From contig JAMPEY010000005.1 of assembly GCA_023664665.1 (NCBI GenBank), positions 77,825 through 141,824 on the forward strand: 64,000 nucleotides of DNA, read 5' to 3'. A model generated the notes under the pieces. It did not search any database and had not been told where the DNA came from. It saw only the letters and a list, made by a program, of their open reading frames with translations. This DNA is from Lachnoclostridium sp. (lineage in GTDB: Bacteria > Bacillota > Clostridia > Lachnospirales > Lachnospiraceae). This document shows, piece after piece, positions 45,357-54,239 of the stretch. The position numbers and the translations under genes are program-made. Position 1 is the stretch's first letter. Each line of letters opens with the position of its first letter.

Positions 45357-45974
45357 ATGATGAAAGAAAAACAAAATCTTTGTAGAAAAGGAAGAATGGC
45401 GGGACTGTTCTTTCTTATCGTGTTGTATGCTTTTTCGGGCTGCGGCACAAGGGATGCTGCGATACAGATTCCCGTAAAAGAAGAAACGCTGAATCGGGAA
45501 ATAATTCGGGATGAGGAATCGCAGGAAAGGGAAATTGCAGAAGCAGAGCAGATTTTTGTGCATGTGTGCGGCTGTGTTGTCTCTCCGGGAGTGGTAGAGC
45601 TGCCGCAGGGGAGCAGGGTCTCGGATGCTTTACAGGCGGCGGGAGGCTTTACGGAAGATGCGGAAACCTCTTATGTCAATCTGGCAGCCAAAGTGGAAGA
45701 TGGTGAGAAACTGTATTTCCCCAGTGTGGAGGAAAGTGAGGAGCTGTCGGCGCAGATTTTGGACGGACAGACCGGAACCGGGCTTGTGAATATCAATACG
45801 GCAGGCGCAGACGCTCTGTGTACCCTTTCGGGAATCGGAGAGGCGAGAGCAGGCGATATTATTGCTTACAGGGAAGAAAACGGTCCTTTTCAAAGCAAAG
45901 AAGACATTATGAAGGTGCCGGGCATCAAGGAAAACGCCTATAAGAAAATTTGTGACAACATTACGGTAAAGTAG
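45357..45974 (+). CDS. comEA: ComEA-type DNA-binding lipoprotein
   Basis: A 205-aa protein. A signal segment ends in the lipobox FSGC (about Cys 29). An SLBB domain (about 66-125; VHVCGCVVSPGVVELPQGSR) is followed by a helix-hairpin-helix domain (about 142-205; NINTAGADALCTLSGIG, KVPGIKENAYKKI). It binds incoming double-stranded DNA at the surface during natural transformation. comEC is 3.2 kb downstream on the same strand. Confidence 0.93.
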   Translation: MMKEKQNLCRKGRMAGLFFLIVLYAFSGCGTRDAAIQIPVKEETLNREIIRDEESQEREIAEAEQIFVHVCGCVVSPGVVELPQGSRVSDALQAAGGFTEDAETSYVNLAAKVEDGEKLYFPSVEESEELSAQILDGQTGTGLVNINTAGADALCTLSGIGEARAGDIIAYREENGPFQSKEDIMKVPGIKENAYKKICDNITVK

Positions 45975-45989
45975 CGGGAGGATGGACAA

Positions 45990-46685
45990 ATGGCAGCCAA
46001 GAGAGCTTTGGTGGTGGATGACGAGCAGTTGATTGTAAAGGGAATCCGTTTCAGCTTGGAGCAGGATGACATGGAGGTTGACTGCGCTTATGACGGAGAA
46101 GAGGCGTTAGCCTATGCAAGAAATTATCACTATGATATTATCCTGTTGGATGTAATGCTGCCGAAGCTTACGGGATTTGAAGTGTGTCAGCAGATCAGGG
46201 AATTTTCCAATGTTCCTATTGTCATGCTTACGGCAAAAGGGGACGATATGGACAAGATTCTGGGACTTGAGTACGGTGCGGATGATTATATCACCAAGCC
46301 TTTTAATATTTTGGAGGTCAAGGCGCGCATTAAGGCAATCATGCGCAGAACGGAGCCCAAAAAAACGGCGGAGACAGCGGCAAGGATTGTGGAGAGCGGA
46401 GAGCTGCGTTTAGACTGCGAGGGAAGAAGAGCGTACATATCGGGTAAAGAGATCGGATTGACAGCCAAGGAATTTGAAGTGCTTGAACTTTTAATGACCA
46501 ATCCCAACAAGGTATACAGCAGGGAAAGCCTTTTAAAACTGGTGTGGGGAGCAGATTATCCCGGAGATGTGCGAACGGTTGACGTACATATCAGAAGATT
46601 GCGCGAGAAAATAGAATCCAATCCCAGCGAACCTAAATATGTACATACCAAGTGGGGAGTAGGGTATTATTTCTTAAACAGTTGA
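45990..46685 (+). CDS. OmpR/PhoB-family response regulator
   Basis: A 231-aa regulator: receiver domain (3-120) with acidic pocket DDEQ and phospho-acceptor Asp in DIILLDVMLPK (about 53), conserved Thr/Lys in VMLTAKGDD and ITKPF, and a winged-helix DNA-binding domain (about 130-229; SRESLLKLVWGADYPGDVRT). It is 15 bp after comEA and 33 bp before its kinase. Confidence 0.96.
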   Translation: MAAKRALVVDDEQLIVKGIRFSLEQDDMEVDCAYDGEEALAYARNYHYDIILLDVMLPKLTGFEVCQQIREFSNVPIVMLTAKGDDMDKILGLEYGADDYITKPFNILEVKARIKAIMRRTEPKKTAETAARIVESGELRLDCEGRRAYISGKEIGLTAKEFEVLELLMTNPNKVYSRESLLKLVWGADYPGDVRTVDVHIRRLREKIESNPSEPKYVHTKWGVGYYFLNS

Positions 46686-46718
46686 CCCGCAGACAAATTC
46701 TATGACTGGAAGGTTGAA

Positions 46719-48212
46719 ATGATTGAGATAGTAAAGCAAAAGCTGAGAAGTCTGGTGTTTCTGAGAAGCCTGCGTGCCCGTATTTTTGTGATCATACTGA
46801 CGGTAGGCATTGTCCCCAGTATCTGGATGCGTTACGGAATTGTGAATAATTATGAAAGCCGCGCGGTGGACCAGCGTGTGGCTACCGTACAGAATCAGTT
46901 AAAAATTATTGCGAATCATCTGGTAAATAATAATTATCTGACGAATTACCGTTCGGAAGAACAGGCGTATCGAAATTCAAAGGCGGTCATCAATGCGGAA
47001 TTGGAAATGCTTTCCAATCTGTATGAAGGTCGTGTGATGATTATCAACAGTAATTTTAAGGTCATTAAAGATACATATGGTATCAGCGAAGGGAAAACCA
47101 TTATTTCGGAGGAAGTCATCAAATGCTTTCGGGGAGAAAATATTTCCCATTATGACCCGGAGCACGGCTATATTGAGATGACCATCCCTATTGTCGGCAC
47201 ATTAAGCGGTGAGAACGGTACAGACCCCGTGAGCGTAGTCATGGGGGTTATGCTGACGAGTATTTCCAACGAAAGTATTGTTACTACCATGAATCTGTTA
47301 AACCGGAATTCTTTGATTCTGGAGACCATTATGATTATTGCCATTTTCGGGCTGGCGATGGTTTTATCGGTGGCGCTGACAAGGCCTTTTAACCGGGTTA
47401 CGGACGCCATTAATAAAGTAAAGGCGGGTTACAGCGACGAGAGTATTTCCGTTTCGGATTATGCGGAGACGGAGCATATTGTGGAAGCGTTCAATCAGAT
47501 GCTGAAGCGCATGAAAACGCTGGATGATTCCAGACAGGAATTCGTGGCAAATGTGTCCCATGAGCTGAAAACCCCCATGACCTCCATGAAGGTTCTGGCG
47601 GATTCGCTGCTTTCACAGGAGGGAGCTCCTGCGGAGCTGTACAGGGAGTTTATGGAAGATATCGTATCGGAGATTGACAGGGAGAATCAGATCATCACGG
47701 ATTTGCTGGCATTGGTCAAGATGGATAAGAAGGTGCAGGCGCTTAACATTGTATCCTTGAATATTAACGAGCTGACGGAATTAATTTTAAAGCGGCTGCG
47801 TCCCATTGCGCGCAAGAAGGATGTGGAAGTGGTGTTTGAGAGCGTCCGTCCCGTGGTGGCGGAAGTGGATGAAGTGAAGATGTCCATGATTATCACCAAT
47901 CTGGTGGAGAATGCCATTAAATACAATAAGGAACACGGATGGGTTAAAGTGGTGCTGGATGCCGACCATCAGTTTTTTACATTGGAGGTCAGCGATTCGG
48001 GAATCGGTATTCCGGAAGATTCTCTGGCATATATCTATGAGCGTTTTTACAGAGTGGACAAATCCCATTCAAGAAAAATAGGCGGTACGGGACTGGGGCT
48101 TGCCATTACCAGAAGCGCGGTTCTGATGCACAGGGGTTCGATTACGGTGACCAGCACGGAAGGGCAGGGCTCCTGCTTTACCGTAAAGATTTCTTTAAAC
48201 TATATTGCATAA
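46719..48212 (+). CDS. Sensor histidine kinase
   Basis: A 497-aa membrane kinase: membrane segment (about 18-40), extracellular sensor (about 42-185), second membrane segment (about 195-220), HAMP (about 222-272), H-box FVANVSHELKTPMTSMK (about 277-293) and ATPase domain with NLVENAIKYN, DSGIGIPED and GGTGLGLAI. It phosphorylates the upstream regulator. The layout resembles WalK without the PAS domain. Signal unknown. Confidence 0.96.
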   Translation: MIEIVKQKLRSLVFLRSLRARIFVIILTVGIVPSIWMRYGIVNNYESRAVDQRVATVQNQLKIIANHLVNNNYLTNYRSEEQAYRNSKAVINAELEMLSNLYEGRVMIINSNFKVIKDTYGISEGKTIISEEVIKCFRGENISHYDPEHGYIEMTIPIVGTLSGENGTDPVSVVMGVMLTSISNESIVTTMNLLNRNSLILETIMIIAIFGLAMVLSVALTRPFNRVTDAINKVKAGYSDESISVSDYAETEHIVEAFNQMLKRMKTLDDSRQEFVANVSHELKTPMTSMKVLADSLLSQEGAPAELYREFMEDIVSEIDRENQIITDLLALVKMDKKVQALNIVSLNINELTELILKRLRPIARKKDVEVVFESVRPVVAEVDEVKMSMIITNLVENAIKYNKEHGWVKVVLDADHQFFTLEVSDSGIGIPEDSLAYIYERFYRVDKSHSRKIGGTGLGLAITRSAVLMHRGSITVTSTEGQGSCFTVKISLNYIA

Positions 48213-48227
48213 CGGATTGGAGATTTT

Positions 48228-49160
48228 ATGAAGAAAATGCGAGGGCAGTTTCTGTTTTGGCTTAGCCTGATGATTTTATGCGCTATAGGGCTTGCCGGCT
48301 GCGGTAAAAAAGAAAACAGTGATGAAAATAAAGTGTCCATATATTATATCAGCAATTCCGAAACAAAGGTGGAAAACCACGAATATGTTTTAAAAGGCGG
48401 GACTGCGGAGGAACAATTGCAGGAGCTGGTGGACTGTCTGTCCACTCTGCCGGAGAAGCCGGAATATAAGGTGCCCTTGGGAATGGGGTTTAAGGTGCTG
48501 AAGATGGATGCGCAGGACGGAAGAGTGACGCTGGATATGGATAAGGCATACAGAGAACTGCCCGCCACTACGGAGGTATTGGTGCGGGCGGCGATTGTGC
48601 GCACATTAACCCAGATTGAAGAAATCAGCTATGTGGGCATTACCGTGGAGGGACAGCAGCTTTACGATAATGCCGGTGAACAGGTAGGCTGGATGAGCGC
48701 CAAGCAGTTTATAGACAATGACGGAAACGAGATTAATACTTATGAACAGGTGAGGCTGAAGCTCTATTTTGCCAGTGAAGGAGGGAATCAACTGATAGCC
48801 TCTTATCGGGAGAAGTATTATTCCACCAACACACCCCTGGAGCGTTTCGTGGTGGAGGAACTGATAGCGGGACCGAGCAGCCAGTCTTCAGGCTTATACC
48901 CGGCTATCAATCCGGAGACAAAGCTTATCAATATTATGACGAAGGACGGAATCTGTTATGTGAATCTGGATTCCGGATTTCTCAGCGTTACCGACAATGT
49001 ATCCGTGGAGGTGGCTGTCTATGCTATCGTGGATTCTTTGACGGAATTGAGTAATGTCAATAAAGTGCAGATTTTGGTTAACGGAGAAGCGCCTGTGGAC
49101 TTTTTCAGCACCAATACATTTGAAAGAAATCTGGATTATGTGACAAAATTGGAACCTTAA
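48228..49160 (+). CDS. GerMN-domain lipoprotein
   Basis: A 310-aa protein with a lipoprotein signal and lipobox LAGC (about Cys 25). Two GerMN domains are visible (about 35-160 and 170-300): VSIYYISNSETKVENHEYVL opens the first; RLKLYFASEGGNQLIA, ERFVVEELIAGPSSQSSGLY and VYAIVDSLTEL mark the second. GerM functions in spore coat/cortex assembly in Bacillus. Linkage to the two-component genes suggests an envelope-sensing or sporulation role. Confidence 0.92.
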   Translation: MKKMRGQFLFWLSLMILCAIGLAGCGKKENSDENKVSIYYISNSETKVENHEYVLKGGTAEEQLQELVDCLSTLPEKPEYKVPLGMGFKVLKMDAQDGRVTLDMDKAYRELPATTEVLVRAAIVRTLTQIEEISYVGITVEGQQLYDNAGEQVGWMSAKQFIDNDGNEINTYEQVRLKLYFASEGGNQLIASYREKYYSTNTPLERFVVEELIAGPSSQSSGLYPAINPETKLINIMTKDGICYVNLDSGFLSVTDNVSVEVAVYAIVDSLTELSNVNKVQILVNGEAPVDFFSTNTFERNLDYVTKLEP

Positions 49161-49192
49161 AAATTACGATTGGCAGAAAGAACGAGGAACGC

Positions 49193-51439
49193 ATGAGGAG
49201 ACCGTTGATGTGGCTCTGCTTCTGCCTGATCATCATTGCGGCCCTAAAACAATGGATTTGCGAAGGAACGGCGGAAGGCGGTTCTTTGCAGGAGGACCGC
49301 GAAGTTGTCATTACAGGCAGGGTATACCAAAAAGACAGGGATTATTTTTATCTGGATTCCATAAGTTTAGAACAGGTAACATCATACAATTCTGAAATAT
49401 CAAACATTGCAGATCAGCAGAATATACCACTTACTTATCATATAATCGGTCAGTCGGAAGAATTTGCGCCGGAAGAGCTTTTGCTGGGGAGCCGGGTGAC
49501 GGTGCGGGGAAGGCTCGGAAGCTTCCGCACAGCGACCAATCCCGGCGAATTTGACGCCGCAAAATATTATAGGACACTGAAGATTGGCGGGAAACTGACG
49601 GATGTAAAACTCCTTGCAAAGAGTGAGGATTACTCCCGATGGAAAGAAATGCTGTATAGGCTGAAAGCATATTGGAGAGAAAGGCTTTTCCGTATTTTTC
49701 CGGAAGAAGAGGCTTCCGTTATGGCGGCTATGCTTCTGGGTGAGAAAAAGGGGATTGATGAGGAGATAAAGGAGCTCTACCAGCGAAACGGAATCATACA
49801 TATTTTAAGTATTTCGGGGCTTCATATTACGATTATCGGCATGGGAATCTATGAGCTGTTACGCAGACTGCACGCGCCGCCCTTTCTCGCGGCGCTCTGC
49901 GGCGGGTGTATCCTGTTATTATATGGGATAATGACGGGGTTCGGGATATCCACCTGCCGGGCCGTGGGAATGTATCTGCTTCGTATGGCAGCCGAGATAG
50001 TAGGGCGTACCTATGATATGCTGACGGCGGCTGCCCTGCTGGCAGCGCTTATGGTATGGCAGAATCCTTTGTATCTGAGCCACAGCGGTTTTTTGCTGTC
50101 TTTTGGGTCCTTATTTGGCATTGGGATGTTTTATCCCGCCTTTTTGAACAAGGATGAGACCCAAAAAGCGCAGAGAAAAGAGCCACAGACACTTGTAAGG
50201 AATGTTTGGAGGGAATTGGGCGGCAGACTATATCAGTCAATTTTAGCCTGCTTATCTATTACCATGATGACGCTTCCCATACAACTTTGGTTCTATTTTG
50301 AAGTTCCCACCTACTCTATAGCATTGAATATGATAGTGATTCCCTTTATGACATTAGTGCTATTGACCGGTTTGGTCGCTATGATGGTGCCGGGACTGGG
50401 GGTGGTAGGAACCGTGGATTGCTTGATTTTACAGGGATACGAGGCGCTATGCCGTTTTTTTGCCGCATTGCCCTTTTCCCTGTGGAATCCGGGACATCCC
50501 AAGGTTTGGCAGATTATTTTGTACTATTTGCTTCTTTTTGGAACCTTGGGGATTATGAAAGTTAAAAAGTTTGGAAATGTAAGCAAAAAGGCGATATTGA
50601 CTGTTCTGGTCATTGCTTTAGCGATGATTTTTGCACTGAATTTTGAAAGAGAGGACAGTGTGACATTTCTGGATGTAGGACAGGGGGACTGCATCTGCCT
50701 GAGAACAAAGGAAGGCAGGGTTTATCTTTTTGACTGCGGAAGCAGCAACCGCAGTCAGGTGGGAAAGTATGTGCTGAAGCCGTTTTTAAAATATCATGGT
50801 ATCAGTCATATTGACGGTATTTTTGTATCTCATTTTGATGCGGACCACTGTAACGGTCTGGAAGAGCTTCTGGAGAACAGGGCGCAGTGGGGATTTACCG
50901 TGGGGCAGCTTTATCTGTCGCCTACCACAGACAAAGGAAGTGAAGAAAAGTGGAAGTTTGAAAGCACACTTTCAAACTCCGCCGCCTATATTTATAAAGG
51001 ATACAGCCTGAAAACGGGAGAGACTACCGTGACCTGTCTGCATCCTCCGGAGAATTCCGCCATGGAAGGAAACGCGGCATCCCAATGTTTTTATGTGGAC
51101 TTTGGAGAAAATACCCTGTTGTTGACAGGAGATGTGGAAAAAGAAGGCGAAGAGAGTCTGCTAAAGGAACTGCAGGAAAGAGGAATTTATCATATTACTG
51201 TATTAAAGGCAGCCCATCATGGCTCCAAAAACTCTACCTCAAAAGAATTTTTGAAATGGACTGCGCCGGATTTAACCGTAATTTCCTGCGGGCGAAACAA
51301 CCGGTACGGGCATCCTCATGAGGAGCTGCTTGGGCGGCTGGAAGAAGCGCAGAGCAGCATACTCAGAACACAGACAAGCGGAGCCGTCACCCTGAAATTC
51401 GGGAGAAAGGGCGTAACAGGCTATTGTTATGTGAAATGA
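49193..51439 (+). CDS. comEC: ComEC/Rec2 DNA-uptake channel
   Basis: A 748-aa membrane protein: two N-terminal membrane helices with the DUF4131 region (about 1-165), the Competence channel domain (about 190-460; IIHILSISGLHITIIGMGIY), and a metallo-beta-lactamase domain (about 480-745) with VSHFDADHCNGLEELL and KAAHHGSKNSTS. It transports single-stranded DNA into the cell, and the hydrolase domain is thought to degrade the other strand. It converges on holA with a 3-bp gap. Confidence 0.95.
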   Translation: MRRPLMWLCFCLIIIAALKQWICEGTAEGGSLQEDREVVITGRVYQKDRDYFYLDSISLEQVTSYNSEISNIADQQNIPLTYHIIGQSEEFAPEELLLGSRVTVRGRLGSFRTATNPGEFDAAKYYRTLKIGGKLTDVKLLAKSEDYSRWKEMLYRLKAYWRERLFRIFPEEEASVMAAMLLGEKKGIDEEIKELYQRNGIIHILSISGLHITIIGMGIYELLRRLHAPPFLAALCGGCILLLYGIMTGFGISTCRAVGMYLLRMAAEIVGRTYDMLTAAALLAALMVWQNPLYLSHSGFLLSFGSLFGIGMFYPAFLNKDETQKAQRKEPQTLVRNVWRELGGRLYQSILACLSITMMTLPIQLWFYFEVPTYSIALNMIVIPFMTLVLLTGLVAMMVPGLGVVGTVDCLILQGYEALCRFFAALPFSLWNPGHPKVWQIILYYLLLFGTLGIMKVKKFGNVSKKAILTVLVIALAMIFALNFEREDSVTFLDVGQGDCICLRTKEGRVYLFDCGSSNRSQVGKYVLKPFLKYHGISHIDGIFVSHFDADHCNGLEELLENRAQWGFTVGQLYLSPTTDKGSEEKWKFESTLSNSAAYIYKGYSLKTGETTVTCLHPPENSAMEGNAASQCFYVDFGENTLLLTGDVEKEGEESLLKELQERGIYHITVLKAAHHGSKNSTSKEFLKWTAPDLTVISCGRNNRYGHPHEELLGRLEEAQSSILRTQTSGAVTLKFGRKGVTGYCYVK

Positions 51440-51442
51440 TTT

Positions 51443-52447
51443 TTAAATAATGGATAAAATAAGCATTTCTACGCTGATATTGTCATTCAGTCTGCCGCTT
51501 TTGATGGCTTCTTCCGTTTCCACACATTGTACCAGAGCCCTTTTCAAGTCGGAAACTTTAAAGCGTCCGGCCTGAGCGGCGCACTTTTTCACGATAAAAG
51601 GGGCAAGCTTTGTTTTTTCTCCGATGGTTTTACTGTCATATCCGCCCTGCTGCAATTCCCTGATCTGAAGAAGCTGGTTGAAATGCCTTGCGATCAAAAT
51701 CAGGATGCGCATGGGGGGCTCTCTTAAGGCAAGGAGATCATAATAAAGCATCAAAGCTTTCTTTTGCTGTTTATCCGCAATGGCGTCTATCATGCCGAAA
51801 ATGTGGTTGTTGATCCGGGTAGTGCAGATGGCGTCCACATCTTCGGGGGTAATTACTTCCCTGTCCATGCAGTAGCAGATGAGCTTTTCCAATTCCATTT
51901 GGATATTTTCCATATCCGTTCCGGTTCTTTCCAGAAAAAGCCGGGCGGTATTCTCTGTGATTTTTTTGTTTTCCTGCTTCAGGGTCTGGGCAATCCAGAG
52001 TTTTAATGTGTCCTCGTCCTGCTCGGTAAATTCCGCCGCATATCCTTTTGACTGTACGGTTTTGTAGAGCTTGCAGCGTTTGTCCACATTTTCTTCCGTA
52101 AAGATAAAGTAGGTGGATTCATTGGGGGAGGAGAGATATTCCGCCAACTGTTCGCCGCCGGATTTGAAAAGTTCGCTGTTGCTGATAAAGATAACCCGTC
52201 TCTCGGCAAGGAAGGGCATGGTTTCCGCCAAATCGATGATTTCGCCGATGGGGATATTCTTTCCGTCATAAAAATGGGTGTTCATGGTGTCGCCCCCATT
52301 ACACATGGCATTTTGAAGGCGTTTCGTATATTGCTTCCGCAGATAGCGTTCTTCTCCGCAAAGAAGATATGCCCGTTTAAAACTGCCCTGCCGGATATCT
52401 TCCGTGATGTTCTGCATATGCTTTCTGTTTTCGTTTGCCTGTTTCAT
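51443..52447 (-). CDS. holA: DNA polymerase III delta subunit
   Basis: Start taken at ATG 52447, 8 bp after AAGGAG (334 aa). The product is the clamp-loader subunit that opens the sliding clamp. It shows KRAYLLCGEERYLRKQYTK, then VIFISNSELF, FIFTEENVDKRCKLY, and the C-terminal helical domain with REPPMRILILIARHFNQLL. The comEC-holA neighbourhood is common in Firmicutes. Confidence 0.95.
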   Translation of the reverse strand: MKQANENRKHMQNITEDIRQGSFKRAYLLCGEERYLRKQYTKRLQNAMCNGGDTMNTHFYDGKNIPIGEIIDLAETMPFLAERRVIFISNSELFKSGGEQLAEYLSSPNESTYFIFTEENVDKRCKLYKTVQSKGYAAEFTEQDEDTLKLWIAQTLKQENKKITENTARLFLERTGTDMENIQMELEKLICYCMDREVITPEDVDAICTTRINNHIFGMIDAIADKQQKKALMLYYDLLALREPPMRILILIARHFNQLLQIRELQQGGYDSKTIGEKTKLAPFIVKKCAAQAGRFKVSDLKRALVQCVETEEAIKSGRLNDNISVEMLILSII

Positions 52448-52469
52448 AACCATTCTCCTTTATAATATT

Positions 52470-52498
52470 AGTATATAAGATTGCGGGGCAACTTGCAA
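52470..52498 (-). promoter_or_regulatory. Promoter of holA
   Basis: On the minus strand TTGCAA (52498-52493) and TATACT (52475-52470) with a 17-bp spacer. Confidence 0.65.
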
Positions 52499-52514
52499 TT
52501 CTTAAAAAGTTCTA

Positions 52515-52543
52515 TTGAGATTGGGGACGGGTTGTGTTACTAT
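52515..52543 (+). promoter_or_regulatory. Promoter of mscL
   Basis: TTGAGA at 52515-52520 and TACTAT at 52538-52543, spacing 17 bp, divergent from the holA promoter. Confidence 0.6.
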
Positions 52544-52551
52544 AAGAAGTA

Positions 52552-52576
52552 GAAAAACGCAAAATCGGCGTTTTTC
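52552..52576 (+). repeat. Palindrome in the mscL leader, like hairpin B of the two-hairpin element
   Basis: GAAAAACGC (52552-52560) and GCGTTTTTC (52568-52576) form a perfect 9-bp stem with loop AAAATCG, sharing both arms with hairpin B at 39181-39227. It lies in the transcribed leader of mscL. Confidence 0.65.
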
Positions 52577-52623
52577 CTTACTATTTGAACTGCCAACTGA
52601 AAGGTGGCAGAATGGAGGTTACT

Positions 52624-53067
52624 ATGGGAAAAAAGAGCGGATTTATCAGTGAATTCAAGAAATTTATCATGCGGGGCAATGTAATGGATATGGCAGTGGG
52701 TGTTATTGTGGGCGGTGCCTTTACCTCCATTGTTACCTCACTGAATGAAGATATTCTGACACCTATTTTAGGAATTTTTGGCGGGACGGATTTCAGCAGC
52801 CTGAAATTTAAAATGGGAAGCGGGGAAAATGCGCCTGTACTGTCCTATGGCAATTTCCTCACCGCGGTGATCAATTTTCTGATTACGGCGCTGGTCATTT
52901 TCTGCCTGATAAAGCTTATCAACGGTATCGGGGATAAATTTAAAAAGAAAGAGGAGCCGGCAGCGCCTGTCACAAAGAAATGTCCCTTCTGTAAGAGCGA
53001 GATTTCCATTGAGGCAACCAGATGTCCCCATTGCACATCCCAGCTTGAGGAACAGAGTGGTGTTTAA
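52624..53067 (+). CDS. mscL: Large-conductance mechanosensitive channel with C-terminal zinc ribbon
   Basis: Start taken at ATG 52624, 5 bp after GGAGG (147 aa). FKKFIMRGNVMDMAVGVIVG (about 10-29) is the MscL signature, followed by two membrane helices. It releases solutes on osmotic downshock. The cytoplasmic tail after KKKEEPAAP has a four-Cys ribbon CPFCKSEISIEATRCPHC (about 122-139), absent from Escherichia coli MscL. Confidence 0.94.
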   Translation: MGKKSGFISEFKKFIMRGNVMDMAVGVIVGGAFTSIVTSLNEDILTPILGIFGGTDFSSLKFKMGSGENAPVLSYGNFLTAVINFLITALVIFCLIKLINGIGDKFKKKEEPAAPVTKKCPFCKSEISIEATRCPHCTSQLEEQSGV

Positions 53068-53091
53068 ACGGAAAACCGGTCACAGTAGCAG

Positions 53092-53115
53092 TATCGCAGG
53101 CAGAAGCCTGCGATA
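53092..53115 (+). terminator. Strong hairpin between mscL and the TPR gene
   Basis: TATCGCAGGC (53092-53101) and GCCTGCGATA (53106-53115) form a perfect 10-bp stem with loop AGAA. No T run follows, so it may be a processing or attenuation site instead of a full terminator. Confidence 0.45.
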
Positions 53116-53131
53116 TGCGGGGGTATCATGA

Positions 53132-54184
53132 ATGAAATCATACAAAGGAAAAGCATGTCTGTGCGCGGCGGTCTGCCTGCTTCTTTCGGGGATGCTGACG
53201 GGCTGCAAGAGCAGTAATGCCAAAATAGAAGAAGGAATGCAGATGGCGCAGAATCTGGAATATCAGGAAGCGCTTGCCTGTTTTGAGGCGGCAGCAGCGC
53301 AGGGAGAAGACGCCCGTCTGATTGCCAGAGGAAAAGGCATTGCATATATGGGGCTTACGGATTATGGACAGGCAATCGAATGCTTTAAGGAAGCGCTGGC
53401 AGACAGTAGCGGTTTTGTGGAGTCCATGGATTATGACCTGAATTATTATTTGGCGGCGGCTTATACAAAAAGCGGGCAGTATGCGGAAGCGGAAGCGGTT
53501 TACGATGCCATTCTGGCAATGAAAAGCAACGAGAAGGACGCTTATTTTCTGAGGGGGAGCATCCGGCTGGCTCAGGGCAGTTATGAGAACGGCAAGGCGG
53601 ATCTGGACAAGGTATTGTCCATGGAACCCAAGAATTACGACAGATTGGTACAGGTCTATCAGGTATTGGAGCGTTACGGGTACAGGAGCGTCGGTCTGGA
53701 ATATCTGCAGAGCGCTTTGGAGAGTGGAGATAAGTCCATCACTGCCTATGACAGGGGACGGATGTATTATTACATGGGCGACTATCAGAAAGCGGCGCTG
53801 GAATTGGAGGAAGCCAAGAACAAAGGCGGAGCCGGTTGTTATCTGTATCTGGGAAAATCCTATGAGGCATCGGGGGAATACAATTATGCCGCCAATGTGT
53901 ACAACAGTTATATTGCCAAGGATGACCAGAATGCGGAGATGTACAATCAACTGGGGCTCTGCGAGATAGCGAAGCAGGATTATCAAAAAGCGCTGGAAGC
54001 TTTTCAGGCGGGAATGCAGATTCCCAACAGCGGAATGATACAGGTTTTATCTTTTAATGAGATCATGACTTATGAGTATCTGGGAGAGTACCAGAAAGCG
54101 GCAGTGCTTTTGGAAAATTATTTAAAATCTTATCCCGATGACGATGTGGCACAGCGGGAAATGCAGTTTTTGTCAACACGGTAA
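53132..54184 (+). CDS. TPR-repeat lipoprotein
   Basis: A 350-aa protein with a lipoprotein signal, lipobox LTGC (about Cys 25), and tetratricopeptide repeats from about 30 to 345 (for example GLTDYGQAIECFKEAL; AEMYNQLGLCEIAKQDYQKA). It probably scaffolds protein contacts at the outer face of the membrane. It is 47 bp before pyrF. No specific partner can be named. Confidence 0.9.
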   Translation: MKSYKGKACLCAAVCLLLSGMLTGCKSSNAKIEEGMQMAQNLEYQEALACFEAAAAQGEDARLIARGKGIAYMGLTDYGQAIECFKEALADSSGFVESMDYDLNYYLAAAYTKSGQYAEAEAVYDAILAMKSNEKDAYFLRGSIRLAQGSYENGKADLDKVLSMEPKNYDRLVQVYQVLERYGYRSVGLEYLQSALESGDKSITAYDRGRMYYYMGDYQKAALELEEAKNKGGAGCYLYLGKSYEASGEYNYAANVYNSYIAKDDQNAEMYNQLGLCEIAKQDYQKALEAFQAGMQIPNSGMIQVLSFNEIMTYEYLGEYQKAAVLLENYLKSYPDDDVAQREMQFLSTR

Positions 54185-54239
54185 AATGTGGGAAAACGAT
54201 AACGAAACAATAGTAAAACGATAAGGCGGTTTGCATAAA

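Noticed and set aside
53138-53986. 282-codon minus-strand frame opposite the TPR gene
   Set aside because: It mirrors the TPR coding frame, has no ribosome site and no recognisable domain.
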